Counted from the stretch's first letter, positions 35,378 through 43,685 are shown. The stretch: 64,000 nucleotides of DNA from an uncultured Eubacteriales bacterium (GCA_902786465.1 CADACQ010000008.1:93772-157771); one strand, 5' to 3'. Translations and numbers: made by a program. The notes: generated by a model not told the origin, from the sequence alone.

Positions 35378-35812
35378 TCAGTGCATCTCGCAGCTGGCGC
35401 AGCTGGGGGCCTCGGGGAACTGGGCCGGGTCGTAGGGGATGTTGTTCTTGTCGAAGTAGTCCTTGAGGGCCGCCTTCACCGCCTCCTCCGCCAGGACCGA
35501 GCAGTGGAGCTTGTAGGCGGGGAGCCCGTCCAGGGCCTCCACCACGGCCTTGTTGGTCAGCTCCATCACCTTCTCGATGGGCTGGCCCTTGATCATCTCC
35601 GTGGCCATGGAGCTGGAGGCGATGGCGCTGCCGCAGCCGAAGGTGGAGAACTTGGCGTCGGTGACGATGCCGTCGTCGATCTTCAAGAAGATCTTCATGA
35701 TGTCGCCGCACTTGGCGTTGCCCACCTCGCCCACGCCGTCCGCGTCCTCGATGACGCCCACGTTCCGGGGGTGGAGAAAATGATCCATCACTTTTTCGCT
35801 GTAGAGAGCCAT
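35378..35812 (-). CDS. nifU: Iron-sulfur cluster scaffold, IscU/NifU type
   Basis: 144 residues. Cluster ligands are Cys35 and Asp37 (AKCGD), Cys60 (STFGCGSA) and Cys104 (LHCSVLAEEA), as in IscU scaffolds. It receives sulfur from the upstream cysteine desulfurase and assembles [2Fe-2S]/[4Fe-4S] clusters. The extra C-terminal tail CASCEMH is common in clostridial NifU-like proteins. The ATG at 35812 follows AAGGAAGG. It is the last gene of an iscR-iscS-nifU cluster. Confidence 0.93.
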   Translation of the reverse strand: MALYSEKVMDHFLHPRNVGVIEDADGVGEVGNAKCGDIMKIFLKIDDGIVTDAKFSTFGCGSAIASSSMATEMIKGQPIEKVMELTNKAVVEALDGLPAYKLHCSVLAEEAVKAALKDYFDKNNIPYDPAQFPEAPSCASCEMH

Positions 35813-35829
35813 AGTTCCTTCCTTTCCGC

Positions 35830-37014
35830 TTATAGCATATGGGCCCGACGGCCGCTGATAAGGTCCTGCCAGATGGGGGAGAAGCCCCTGAGATATTCCA
35901 CGATCCGGGGGACCTCCTTTAGGATCGTGTCCACGTCCGCCTCGGTGTTCTCCTCGCTGAGGGTCAGCCGCAACGACCCGTGGGCCACCTCGTGGGGCCG
36001 CCCGATGGCGAGGAGCACGTGGCTGGGGTCCAGGGACCCTGAGGTGCAGGCGGAGCCGGAGCTGGCGCAGATCCCCGCCTGATCGAGGAGCAGCAGCAGG
36101 CTTTCGCCCTCGATGCCCTCGAAGCAGAAGTTCACGTTGCCGGGGAGCCGGCGGGTCCTGTCGCCGTTGAGGGCGCTGTGGGGGATTGAGGAGAGGCCCT
36201 CGATCAGCCGGTCCCGCAGGGCGCTCACATAGGCCCCGTTCCTGTCCAGGTTCGCCACCATCTCCTCCAAAGCCGTCACCATGGCGCAGATGCCCGCCAC
36301 GTTCTCCGTGCCCGCCCGGCGGTTCCGCTCCTGGGCGCCGCCCTCGATGAGGGGGTAGAGGGGCAGGCCCGTCCGGCAGTAGAGGGCGCCCACGCCCCGG
36401 GGGCCGTGGAACTTGTGGGCGGAGAGGGAGAGAAGGTCGATATTCATCTCCTTCACGTCGATCCTTATATGGCCCGCCGCCTGGACCGCGTCCGTGTGGA
36501 AGGGCACCTTGGCCGCCCGGCACACGGCGCCGATCTCTTGGATGGGCTGGATGGTGCCGATCTCGTTGTTGGCGAACATGATGGTGACGAGACAGGTGTC
36601 GGGCCGGATGGCGGCCTTCACCTCCTCCGCCGTCACGATGCCGTTCTCGTGGACCGGCAGGTAGGTAATTTCGCAGCCCTCCTTCTCGAGGCGCTTCAAG
36701 GTGTGGAGCACGGCGTGGTGCTCGAAGGCGGTGGACACGATGTGGCGCTTGTTCTTGGCCGCGCCCAGGCGCACGCAGGAACGGATGGCCTGGTTGTCCC
36801 CCTCGCTGCCGCCGGAGGTGAAGTATATCTCCTTCGCTTCCGCGCCCAGGATGCGGGCCATGCGGCTCCGGGCGTCCATAAGGGTCTCCTGGGCGGCTTG
36901 CCCCAGCTCGTAGAGGCTGGAGGGGTTGCCCCAGGCGTTCTGGGCCACGTCCAGCATCACCTGCAGGGCCTGGGGGCTCATCTTGGTGGTGGCCGCGTTG
37001 TCGGCGTATATCAT
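35830..37014 (-). CDS. iscS: Cysteine desulfurase, IscS/NifS type
   Basis: 394 residues, class V aminotransferase fold. Key residues: YADNAATT at the N-terminus, His100 (FEHHAVL), the PLP Lys201 in SAHKFHGPRGVGAL, and the mobile-loop Cys near 323 in ASSGSACTSGS. It converts cysteine to alanine and an enzyme persulfide for cluster assembly by nifU, 17 bases downstream. I chose ATG 37014 because AGGAGG lies 8 bases upstream. It has its own promoter, overlapped by an Rrf2 operator. Confidence 0.95.
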   Translation of the reverse strand: MIYADNAATTKMSPQALQVMLDVAQNAWGNPSSLYELGQAAQETLMDARSRMARILGAEAKEIYFTSGGSEGDNQAIRSCVRLGAAKNKRHIVSTAFEHHAVLHTLKRLEKEGCEITYLPVHENGIVTAEEVKAAIRPDTCLVTIMFANNEIGTIQPIQEIGAVCRAAKVPFHTDAVQAAGHIRIDVKEMNIDLLSLSAHKFHGPRGVGALYCRTGLPLYPLIEGGAQERNRRAGTENVAGICAMVTALEEMVANLDRNGAYVSALRDRLIEGLSSIPHSALNGDRTRRLPGNVNFCFEGIEGESLLLLLDQAGICASSGSACTSGSLDPSHVLLAIGRPHEVAHGSLRLTLSEENTEADVDTILKEVPRIVEYLRGFSPIWQDLISGRRAHML

Positions 37015-37045
37015 AGAGAAAACCTCCTGCATGTCGTTCGGCTCC

Positions 37046-37079
37046 AGTATAGCATATAAACCTACCTTGTCAATAGGTT
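37046..37079 (-). promoter_or_regulatory. iscS promoter with Rrf2/IscR operator
   Basis: TTGACA (complement of 37068-37073), 16-bp spacer, TATACT (complement of 37046-37051). The inverted repeat AACCTA-N9-TAGGTT at 37059-37079 covers the -35. A matching half-site with the same spacing occurs at the iscR promoter. Confidence 0.8.
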
Positions 37080-37488
37080 ATTCCTTTCCGCGCGGCAGCA
37101 AATCCTTCAGGGTATGGGCCATCAGGTAGTCGTCGATGACCTTGTCCAGGCCCTGCCACAGGGGGAAGGTGGGGCAGCTCTGGGCTTGAGGGCAGGCCGT
37201 GCCCGGCTCGAGACAGGTCACGGGGGCCAGACTCTTTTCCGTCAGCCGCAGCACCTCGCCGATGGGGTACTCTTCGGGCCGCCGGCTCAGCCGGTAGCCG
37301 CCGCCCTTGCCCCGAAGGGCCTGGACCAGCCCGGCCCGGCTCAGGACGGCCAGGATGCTTTCGAGATACTTTTCCGACATGCCCTCCCGCCGGGCGATGG
37401 AATCCAGGGGCACGTAGGTCCCCGTCCCGTCCAAAGCGAGGTCCAGCATCACCCGCAGGGCGTACCGCCCCCTGGTGGAGATCATCAT
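37078..37488 (-). CDS. iscR: Rrf2-family regulator with Fe-S cysteines, IscR-like
   Basis: 136 residues. Winged helix MISTRGRYALRVMLDLAL to LRGKGGGYRLSR, then three cysteines Cys92, Cys99 and Cys105 in the pattern of the E. coli IscR [2Fe-2S] ligands (92, 98, 104). It should sense cluster supply and repress iscS-nifU and itself. Two adjacent ATGs at 37488 and 37485; the first is 8 bases after AAGGAGG. Both its promoter and that of iscS carry AACCTA-type operators. Confidence 0.9.
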   Translation of the reverse strand: MMISTRGRYALRVMLDLALDGTGTYVPLDSIARREGMSEKYLESILAVLSRAGLVQALRGKGGGYRLSRRPEEYPIGEVLRLTEKSLAPVTCLEPGTACPQAQSCPTFPLWQGLDKVIDDYLMAHTLKDLLPRGKE

Positions 37489-37510
37489 GGCCGTCGCCTC
37501 CTTTCCGATA

Positions 37511-37544
37511 AACCTACTATAGCACAAGGCTGAATCGGATGCAA
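37511..37544 (-). promoter_or_regulatory. iscR promoter with IscR-type operator
   Basis: TTGCAT (complement of 37539-37544), 17-bp spacer, TATAGT (complement of 37516-37521). AACCTA at 37511-37516, 9 bases, AAGGCT at 37526-37531: the same arrangement as the iscS operator with a weaker second half. It overlaps the -10, as expected for autorepression. Confidence 0.65.
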
Positions 37545-37611
37545 GGCCGGTGAAAACTTGTAAATAATCCCTGAAATGAGTGAAAGAATCCTGTTTATGG
37601 GACACATAGTA

Positions 37612-37620
37612 TGGTATGAT
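37612..37620 (+). promoter_or_regulatory. Extended -10 promoter of pcrA
   Basis: TGGTATGAT at 37612-37620 with no clear -35. It overlaps the ATG at 37616, which therefore cannot be the start; ATG 37649 fits. Confidence 0.55.
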
Positions 37621-37648
37621 AGAAAAAAAGAGACAGGAAAGGGACAGC

Positions 37649-38917
37649 ATGGACAGCTTAGCAGGATTGAACGAAGCCCAGCGCCGGGCGGTGGAGGCCA
37701 CCGAGGGGTATATCCGGGTGGTGGCCGGGGCCGGCACCGGCAAGACCCGGACCCTGACGCGGCGCTACGGGTATCTCGTCGAGGCCGGGGGCGTGAGCCC
37801 GGGCCACATTTTGGCCGTCACCTTCACCAACAAGGCCGCCAACGAGATGAAGCAGCGGGTCCGGCACATGGTGGGGGACGGGGACACGGGCTACATCTGC
37901 ACCTTCCACGCCCTGGGGCTCATGATCCTGAAGGAGGACCTGCACACCCTGGGCTGGCCCCAGAACTTCCTGGTGCTGGACGAGGAGGACAAGAACTCCC
38001 TCCTTCGGACCGTGTTCGAGGACATGGGCATGACGTTGAAGGAGATGAGCCTCCACAAGGCCGCGGACCTGACCGACGACATGAAGTGGGACCTTGCCTA
38101 CGTGCCCCTCCTCACCGGGGAATCCGACGGCCCCCTCCTCGACCTCATCGACCGGGAGCAGAACCGCCGGCGGCAGATGTTCTACCGGTACCTCTACGAG
38201 CAGCGGAAGATCTACGCCCTGGACTTCGAGGATTTGGTGGACATGGCGGTGGCCCTGCTGCGGCAGAACCAGGAGGTCCGGGAGAAGTGGGCCAGGCGCT
38301 TTGAGTACGTGATGGTGGACGAGTTCCAGGACATCGACGGCAAGCAGTACGAGCTCGCCGACATGCTCTCCTCCTGCCATAAGAACCTGTTCGTGGTGGG
38401 GGACCCGGACCAGACCATCTACACCTGGCGGGGGGCGGACGTTCACTACATCCTGGATTTCCCCAACAAGTACCCGGGGGCCCAAACCGTGGTCCTCACG
38501 GAGAACTACCGGAGCACCCCCGAGATCTTGGCCGCCTCCAACGCCCTCATCGCCAAGAACCAACAGCGGGTGGAGCGGGACCTCCGGGCCGTGAACCCCT
38601 CGGGCCCCGTGCCCCCCTACTACCACGCCAAGGACGTGGGGGCGGAATCGAAGTTCATCGTCTCCCGGCTCCAGGAGCTGAAGGAAGCCGGGAACGACTG
38701 GCGGGACATGGCCATCCTCTATCGGGCCCACTACGTGTCCCGGAGTTTGGAGGACGCCCTCCTCCACGCCAAGATCCCCTACGCCGTCCGGCCGCAAGGA
38801 GATCAAGGACGCCATCTGCTACCTTCGGATGCTGGCCATGGGGGACGATCTCGCCTTCAGCCGGGTGGTGAACGAGCCTCGCCGGGGGGTGGGCAAGAAG
38901 CGCATGGCCTTCCTTAG
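37649..38917 (+). CDS. pcrA: UvrD/PcrA-type DNA helicase, N-terminal fragment (frameshifted)
   Basis: Superfamily 1 helicase. Walker A is AGAGTGKTRTLTRR near 28-41; motif Ia TFTNKAANEMKQRV; motif II VMVDEFQDID near 225; motif III GDPDQTIYTWRGA near 255; motif IV NYRSTPEILAASNALI near 290. The frame is lost after KIPYAV (about 38790), and the last 40 or so residues are unrelated. The missing bases fall exactly where the highly conserved GGxxFxxR segment before KEIKDA should be. SD GGAAAGGG supports ATG 37649. Confidence 0.88.
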   Translation: MDSLAGLNEAQRRAVEATEGYIRVVAGAGTGKTRTLTRRYGYLVEAGGVSPGHILAVTFTNKAANEMKQRVRHMVGDGDTGYICTFHALGLMILKEDLHTLGWPQNFLVLDEEDKNSLLRTVFEDMGMTLKEMSLHKAADLTDDMKWDLAYVPLLTGESDGPLLDLIDREQNRRRQMFYRYLYEQRKIYALDFEDLVDMAVALLRQNQEVREKWARRFEYVMVDEFQDIDGKQYELADMLSSCHKNLFVVGDPDQTIYTWRGADVHYILDFPNKYPGAQTVVLTENYRSTPEILAASNALIAKNQQRVERDLRAVNPSGPVPPYYHAKDVGAESKFIVSRLQELKEAGNDWRDMAILYRAHYVSRSLEDALLHAKIPYAVRPQGDQGRHLLPSDAGHGGRSRLQPGGERASPGGGQEAHGLP

Positions 38918-39761
38918 GGCCTACGCCCAGGAGAAGGGCTGCAGCCTGTACGGGGCGCTCCTCGAGAATCTGGACCACCCCATGATCCAGTCCTCCGACG
39001 CCGCTTCCTTCGTGACCCTGCTGAAAGCCTACGAGGACCACGAGGGCATGAAGATGAGCGAGCTATTGAGCCACCTGCTCACCGAAAGCGGGTACATGAA
39101 GATGTTGAAGCAGCTGGGGGACGGGGACCGGCTCGATAACATAGCGGAGCTGCTGCAGAGCTTAGAGGAATATGAAACCAGCGCAGGCGAAGATTGTACC
39201 CTGGAGGATTTCCTCTCGGAGGTGGCCCTCTTCACGGACCGGGACCGGGAGGATCGGAAGGACTCCGTGAAGCTCATGACCGTCCACAACGCCAAGGGGC
39301 TGGAGTTCCCCCACGTGATCGTGGCGAGCCTCAACGAGGGCGTCTTCCCCAGCCGCAAGACCGACACCGCCGAGCGCATGGAGGAGGAGCGCCGCCTCTG
39401 CTACGTGGCCTGCACCCGGGCGGAAAAGACCCTGACCCTCACCGAGGCCGCCGGGGTCTCCCACGAGGGCACGGCCCGGTACCCCTCCCGGTTCCTGTTC
39501 GAGATGGGGAAGGAGCACCTCAACTATCTCGTGGAGCTGGACCCGGCCTGGGAGGGGGAGGCCCGGCGCTACATCCGATCCACCCAGCGGCGCATGGCCC
39601 CGCCCCAGGACCCCCTCGCGCCCGGCGTCCGGGTGGAGCACGCCCTGTTCGGCAAGGGCACCGTTTTGGAGGTGGAGAAGGACCAGCAGTGCGTCGTCAT
39701 CCGATTCGATTCCGGCCGGGAGCGGACCATCCGCTTCGACGGCCCCATCCGCATTCTATAG
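38829..39761 (+). CDS. pcrA: UvrD/PcrA-type DNA helicase, C-terminal fragment
   Basis: Continues the helicase; in-frame homology (RKEIKDAICYLRMLAM) starts before the apparent ATG, at about 38796. Motif V is VKLMTVHNAKGLEFPHV near residue 155 and motif VI EEERRLCYVACTRAEKTL near 188. It ends with a small beta-barrel tail (VRVEHALFGKGTVLEVEKD), the Tudor-like C-terminus of PcrA. The two fragments together have normal PcrA content but are short (about 700 residues). Confidence 0.86.
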   Translation: MLAMGDDLAFSRVVNEPRRGVGKKRMAFLRAYAQEKGCSLYGALLENLDHPMIQSSDAASFVTLLKAYEDHEGMKMSELLSHLLTESGYMKMLKQLGDGDRLDNIAELLQSLEEYETSAGEDCTLEDFLSEVALFTDRDREDRKDSVKLMTVHNAKGLEFPHVIVASLNEGVFPSRKTDTAERMEEERRLCYVACTRAEKTLTLTEAAGVSHEGTARYPSRFLFEMGKEHLNYLVELDPAWEGEARRYIRSTQRRMAPPQDPLAPGVRVEHALFGKGTVLEVEKDQQCVVIRFDSGRERTIRFDGPIRIL

Positions 39762-39773
39762 GAGGGAAAGGAT

Positions 39774-40757
39774 ATGCCCAGAACCATCAATCAGAAAGCC
39801 AAGGTCCTGTACGTCATGCGGCTGCTGCTGCAGGAGAGCGACGAGGACCATCCCCTGTCCACGGAGGACATCATCAGCAAGCTCAACGAGGCCGGGATCA
39901 GGGCCGAGCGCAAGAGCATCTACAGCGACATCGAGACCCTGCGGGACTTCGGGCTGGATGTTCACGGCAGCCGGGGCCGGTCCGCAGGCTACTACGTGGG
40001 CGAGCGGGACTTCGAGCTGCCGGAGATCAAGCTCCTCATCGACAGCGTCCAGTCCAGCAAGTTCATCACGGAGCGCAAGACCATGCAGCTCATCAAAAAG
40101 CTGGCCGGCCTCATGAGCGTCCACGAGGCGGCCCTCATGAAGCGGCAGCTGTTCGTGAAGAACCGGATCAAGAGCATGAACGAGTCCATCTACTACAACG
40201 TGGACGCCATCCACCAGGCCATCGCCGAGGACAAGCAGATCGAGTTTCGGTACTGCTCCTACACCCTCACCAAGGAGAAGAAGTTCCGCCGCAACGGCCG
40301 CCCCTATCGGGTGAGCCCCCTGGCCCTCTCCTGGGCGGAGGAGAACTACTACCTGATCGCCTACGAGGCCGAGGCCGGGAAGATCAAGCACTTTAGGGTG
40401 GACAAGATGGACGGCATCAAGGTCACGGAGATGTTTCGCCAGGGGAAGGACCTGCTGCCCGAGAAGGAGATGGGGGAGTACACCCGGAAGAACTTCTCCA
40501 TGTTCGGCGGGGAGGAGCAGACCGTCACCCTCCGCTTCTCCAACCGGATGATCGGCGTGGTCATCGATACCTTCGGCAAGGACGTGGCCGTCACCAGCGT
40601 GGACCAGGACCATTTCCAGATCCGCACCACCGTGGCCGTGAGCCCCCAGTTCTTCGGCTGGCTCTTCGGCCTCGACGGGGAGGCCGCCATCACCGCCCCC
40701 CGGGAGGTCATGGAAGCGTTCCAGGCCCAGCTCCAACGGGTCAAGACGGGCTGCTGA
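39774..40757 (+). CDS. WYL-domain transcriptional regulator
   Basis: 327 residues. An N-terminal winged helix (about 10-70, STEDIISKLNEAGIRAERKSIYSDIETL) precedes a WYL domain near 145-215 (IEFRYCSYT through YRVSPLALSWAEENYYLIAY) and a WCX C-terminal extension. WYL proteins sense nucleic-acid or nucleotide ligands and often govern DNA repair or defence genes. It starts 12 bases after the helicase gene with GGAGGG, so it is probably co-transcribed with pcrA. Confidence 0.88.
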   Translation: MPRTINQKAKVLYVMRLLLQESDEDHPLSTEDIISKLNEAGIRAERKSIYSDIETLRDFGLDVHGSRGRSAGYYVGERDFELPEIKLLIDSVQSSKFITERKTMQLIKKLAGLMSVHEAALMKRQLFVKNRIKSMNESIYYNVDAIHQAIAEDKQIEFRYCSYTLTKEKKFRRNGRPYRVSPLALSWAEENYYLIAYEAEAGKIKHFRVDKMDGIKVTEMFRQGKDLLPEKEMGEYTRKNFSMFGGEEQTVTLRFSNRMIGVVIDTFGKDVAVTSVDQDHFQIRTTVAVSPQFFGWLFGLDGEAAITAPREVMEAFQAQLQRVKTGC

Positions 40758-40778
40758 CGACAGAAAGGAGAAAGGATC

Positions 40779-41075
40779 ATGACTATACCACAATTTTGCG
40801 AGATCGCCATGCTGTGCCTGTTCGGGTGCTCCTGGCCCTTCAACATCGCCAAGGCCCTCAGGACCAGGACCGCCAAGGGCAAGAGCGTCGTCTTCGAGGT
40901 GCTGGTCATCGTCGGCTATCTCATCGGCCTCTTCGGCAAGCTCTACGCCTACCGCCAGACCGGTACTTTGGCCTATTCCGTCTGGTTCTACATCGCCGAC
41001 ATCCTCATGGTCAGCGTGGACCTGGTGCTCTACTGCATCAACACCCGGCGGGACAAACTGGCGGCGCAGGGGTGA
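40779..41075 (+). CDS. Small PQ-loop-like membrane protein
   Basis: 98 residues, three helices (about 5-22, 38-57 and 66-86). The first reads LFGCSWPFNIAKALRTRTAKGKS, close to the PQ-loop/SemiSWEET half-transporter pattern, with Pro in the first helix and a basic loop. Such three-helix units dimerise to form a transporter. The substrate is unknown. AAAGGAGAAAGG precedes the ATG. It ends the pcrA-WYL group. Confidence 0.75.
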   Translation: MTIPQFCEIAMLCLFGCSWPFNIAKALRTRTAKGKSVVFEVLVIVGYLIGLFGKLYAYRQTGTLAYSVWFYIADILMVSVDLVLYCINTRRDKLAAQG

Positions 41076-41086
41076 ATTTTAACAGC

Positions 41087-41159
41087 CCGTGACCCATCCG
41101 TGAACCTTTCGTGACCCGGTGCCAAAGTCCTGCGAATGGGACAATTACTTTGATATGCT
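41087..41159 (+). promoter_or_regulatory. Promoter with three 11-bp direct repeats upstream
   Basis: Three tandem 11-mers, CCGTGACCCAT, CCGTGAACCTT and TCGTGACCCGG, at 41087-41119: the usual footprint of an OmpR-family regulator. A weak promoter follows (CTGCGA 41130-41135, 18 bp, TATGCT 41154-41159). The nearest candidate regulator is the KdpE-like protein at 45.9 kb. Confidence 0.6.
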
Positions 41160-41189
41160 TGCTTCATCACAAGAGAGGAGGCAAGCGAT

Positions 41190-41363
41190 ATGGACAACAA
41201 CTACGGGTATCTGGATCAGGAGGTGGAGCAGTTTGCCGCCTACGTGGACACGCTCAAGGAGGCGCGCAAGAACGACAAGATGGGCATCGGCTGCGGCACG
41301 GCCCTGATGCTGGTGATCGTTGGCTTCGTAGCGTTGGTGGAGATCACGAGCCTGCTTTTGTGA
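41190..41363 (+). CDS. Small single-helix membrane protein upstream of ktrB
   Basis: 57 residues. A charged, probably helical cytoplasmic part (YLDQEVEQFAAYVDTLKEARK) is followed by GIGCGTALMLVIVGFVALV, a single transmembrane helix. GAGAGGAGG lies before the ATG. It is the first gene behind the 11-bp repeat promoter and is followed by a leader and hairpin before ktrB. It may be a small regulator or accessory subunit of the potassium transporter; no family is recognised. Confidence 0.65.
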   Translation: MDNNYGYLDQEVEQFAAYVDTLKEARKNDKMGIGCGTALMLVIVGFVALVEITSLLL

Positions 41364-41524
41364 TCCTTGCCCGCCCTGGCTGCGGACAATCAAGGGGGTT
41401 GACGCGTAAAGCGGCGACCTATGGAACGGTGCGCCGATCAGGCAAAATCCACGGCAAGGGGCGCTGAACGTAGAGCGCGGGAACGGCGCATACAGCCTAG
41501 ATTGAGAAAAGAGCTGGAGAAAAG

Positions 41525-41548
41525 CGGAGGAAGATGCGTCTTTCTCCG
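41525..41548 (+). terminator. Terminator/attenuator-like hairpin before ktrB
   Basis: CGGAGGAAGA, loop TGCG, TCTTTCTCCG (10 bp with one G-T pair) followed by TTTCTGTTTGTG. It lies in the 326-base stretch 41364-41689. The stretch otherwise holds no convincing gene; bases 41400-41520 could form a structured leader that I cannot assign to a known riboswitch. Confidence 0.6.
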
Positions 41549-41592
41549 TTTCTGTTTGTGTCCGGATCTATCGGCGGTCCATGAGCCCCGAT

Positions 41593-41659
41593 CTTTAATG
41601 CCGTCTTAATTTCTGCGCGATCCGCCTTAACGCCGTCTTTGCAGGGAATGGGGTAAGAT
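41593..41659 (+). promoter_or_regulatory. ktrB promoter with paired direct repeats
   Basis: -10 TAAGAT at 41654-41659 with no normal -35. Upstream hexamers CTTTAA 41593, TCTTAA 41604, CCTTAA 41625 and TCTTTG 41636 form two pairs, each 11 bases apart, ending at the -35 position. This is the layout of class II activation by an OmpR/KdpE-type regulator. Confidence 0.6.
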
Positions 41660-41689
41660 AGGACCATCCAAAGGGAAAGGAGGTCCGTC

Positions 41690-43024
41690 ATGGGCAGGCG
41701 CATCTTCGGGAAGCAAGTTAGCTCCTTTCAAATCGTCATCCTGGGTCTTGCGGCCGTCATCCTGCTGGGCACGGGCCTGCTGATGCTGCCCGTTTCGTCC
41801 CGGGCGGGCACATGGACCTCCATAGACGACGCTCTGTTCACCGCCACCTCCGCCGTGTGCGTGACCGGTCTGGTGGTCAAGGATACGGCGATCTACTGGT
41901 CCTTCTTCGGACAGGCGGTCATTTTGATCCTGATCCAGATCGGCGGTCTGGGCATCGTCACAATCACGGCCTTCATCGCCACCGTCTCCGGGCGAAAGAT
42001 CTCGCTGCTGCAGCGAAGCATGCTCCAGGAGAGCCTCTCGGCGTTTCAGGTGGGCGGCATCGTGAAGCTGACCTGGTTCATCTGCAGGGTGGCCCTGGTG
42101 GCGGAACTGTCGGGCGCCCTGCTGATGCTGCCTGCGTTTCTGCCCCTCTACGGCAGAGCCGGGATATGGATGGCCCTGTTCCATTCCGTATCCGCCTTCT
42201 GCAACGCGGGCTTCGACGTGATGGGCGCCTATACCGGCCCCTATTCCTCCCTGACCTCCTTCAGCGCCCGGGCCGGGATCGTCCTGCCGGTGACGCTGCT
42301 GATCGTCGTCGGCGGCATTGGTTTTCTGACCTGGGACGACATGGCGAAGCATCGGTTCCGGCTTAGGCGCTACCGGATGCAGAGCAAGGTGATCCTGACC
42401 GCCACGGCCCTGCTGGTGCTCCTGCCCGCGCTGGTATTCTTCCTGAACGACTTTTCCGATTTTGGGCTGAAGGAACGCGCCCTCGCCGCCCTGTTCCAGG
42501 CGGTGACGCCCCGGACCGCTGGGTTCAATACAGTGGATATGAATCGCCTCACCAGCGCGGGCCGGGCTATGACCGTGGTGCTGATGCTTGTGGGCGGGGC
42601 TCCAGGCTCCACGGCGGGCGGCGTGAAGACCACCACCGTGGCCGTGCTCCTCGCCAACGCGACAGCGGTCATCCGGCGCAGGAAGGACCCCCGGCTCTTC
42701 AACCGCCGCATCGACGGGGACACGGTGAAGAGCGCGTCCACGCTGCTGATGCTGTATCTGCTTCTGGCGCTCCTGGGCGCGTTCGTCATCAGCGCCGGGG
42801 AGGGGCTTTCTTTCGAAACCTGCCTCTTCGAGACCGCCTCCGCCATCGGCACCGTGGGGCTGTCTCTGGGCATCACGCCGACGCTGGGGCTCCTCTCTCG
42901 GGGCGTGCTGGTGGGGCTCATGTTCTTTGGACGGGCCGGCGCGCTCACGCTTCTGTTCGCCGCCGTCAACAGCATCGAGCCCCAGGTGGCCCAGTATCCA
43001 TTGGGCCGGATCAACGTGGGATAA
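41690..43024 (+). CDS. ktrB: Potassium uptake channel subunit, KtrB/TrkH family
   Basis: 444 residues, four M1-P-M2 repeats. The four selectivity-filter loops are visible: TSAVCVTGL (about 49-57), SVSAFCNAGFD (about 168-178), VTPRTAGFNT (about 277-286) and TASAIGTVGLS (about 384-394). It forms the membrane channel for K+ (with Na+ coupling in some relatives), gated by the KtrA ring encoded 13 bases downstream. AAAGGAGG is before the ATG. The length is typical of KtrB. Confidence 0.93.
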   Translation: MGRRIFGKQVSSFQIVILGLAAVILLGTGLLMLPVSSRAGTWTSIDDALFTATSAVCVTGLVVKDTAIYWSFFGQAVILILIQIGGLGIVTITAFIATVSGRKISLLQRSMLQESLSAFQVGGIVKLTWFICRVALVAELSGALLMLPAFLPLYGRAGIWMALFHSVSAFCNAGFDVMGAYTGPYSSLTSFSARAGIVLPVTLLIVVGGIGFLTWDDMAKHRFRLRRYRMQSKVILTATALLVLLPALVFFLNDFSDFGLKERALAALFQAVTPRTAGFNTVDMNRLTSAGRAMTVVLMLVGGAPGSTAGGVKTTTVAVLLANATAVIRRRKDPRLFNRRIDGDTVKSASTLLMLYLLLALLGAFVISAGEGLSFETCLFETASAIGTVGLSLGITPTLGLLSRGVLVGLMFFGRAGALTLLFAAVNSIEPQVAQYPLGRINVG

Positions 43025-43037
43025 AAAGGAGGACGTC

Positions 43038-43685
43038 ATGAAATCCATTCTTCTGATCGGGACCAACCGGCTGGGATCGCTCCTGGTGCGGGAGTTCCAT
43101 AAGCTGGGCCATCAGGTCATGGCCGTGGACAAGAACGAGGCGCGGATCAACAGCGTCCTGCCCTTCGTGACCGACGCCCAGATCGGCGACAGCACCAACG
43201 CAGCCTTTCTGCGGTCATTGGGCGTCGCCAGCTTCGACGTGTGCATCGTCACCATCGGCGGCGATTTCCAGAGTTCCTTGGAGACCACGTCCCTGCTGAA
43301 GGAGCTGGGGGGCAAGCTGGTGGTGGCCCGGGCGGACAGGGAGGTCCAGGCCAAGTTCCTCCTGCGCAACGGGGCCGACGAGGTCATCAGCCCCGAAAAG
43401 CAGGTGGCGGAGTGGGCGGCCATCCGCTACGCCTCCGACCACGTTCTCGATTACGTGAAGTTGGACGAGGAACACGCCATCTTCGAGGTGGCCGTGCCCG
43501 GGGAATGGGCCGGGCGGAGCGTGGGGCAGATCGACATCCGCAAACGATACGAGATCAACATCCTGGGCGTGAAGCGGCATGGGCGGATGGACCTGTCCGT
43601 GACGTCTGAACTTGTCCTGACCGGCGACATGACGCTGCTGGTGCTGGGGGAGAAGAAAGCGATCCGAAAGTGTTTTCGGATTTGA
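43038..43685 (+). CDS. ktrA: Potassium uptake regulatory subunit, KtrA/TrkA type
   Basis: 215 residues. An RCK_N domain with nucleotide-binding loop LLIGTNRLGSLL (a GxGxxG variant) and acidic VDKN at the end of strand 2, then RCK_C (about 135-215, where c-di-AMP binds in Gram-positive relatives). It binds ATP/ADP as an octameric ring and gates KtrB. ATG 43038 follows AAAAGGAGG. It forms one transcription unit with ktrB. Confidence 0.93.
   Translation: MKSILLIGTNRLGSLLVREFHKLGHQVMAVDKNEARINSVLPFVTDAQIGDSTNAAFLRSLGVASFDVCIVTIGGDFQSSLETTSLLKELGGKLVVARADREVQAKFLLRNGADEVISPEKQVAEWAAIRYASDHVLDYVKLDEEHAIFEVAVPGEWAGRSVGQIDIRKRYEINILGVKRHGRMDLSVTSELVLTGDMTLLVLGEKKAIRKCFRI

Noticed and set aside
37616-37648. 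ATG at 37616 as the pcrA start
   Set aside because: It overlaps the extended -10 element and would precede the transcription start.
41364-41689. c-di-AMP (ydaO-type) riboswitch before ktrB
   Set aside because: I could not find the conserved core segments of that class; only a hairpin and T-rich tail are visible.
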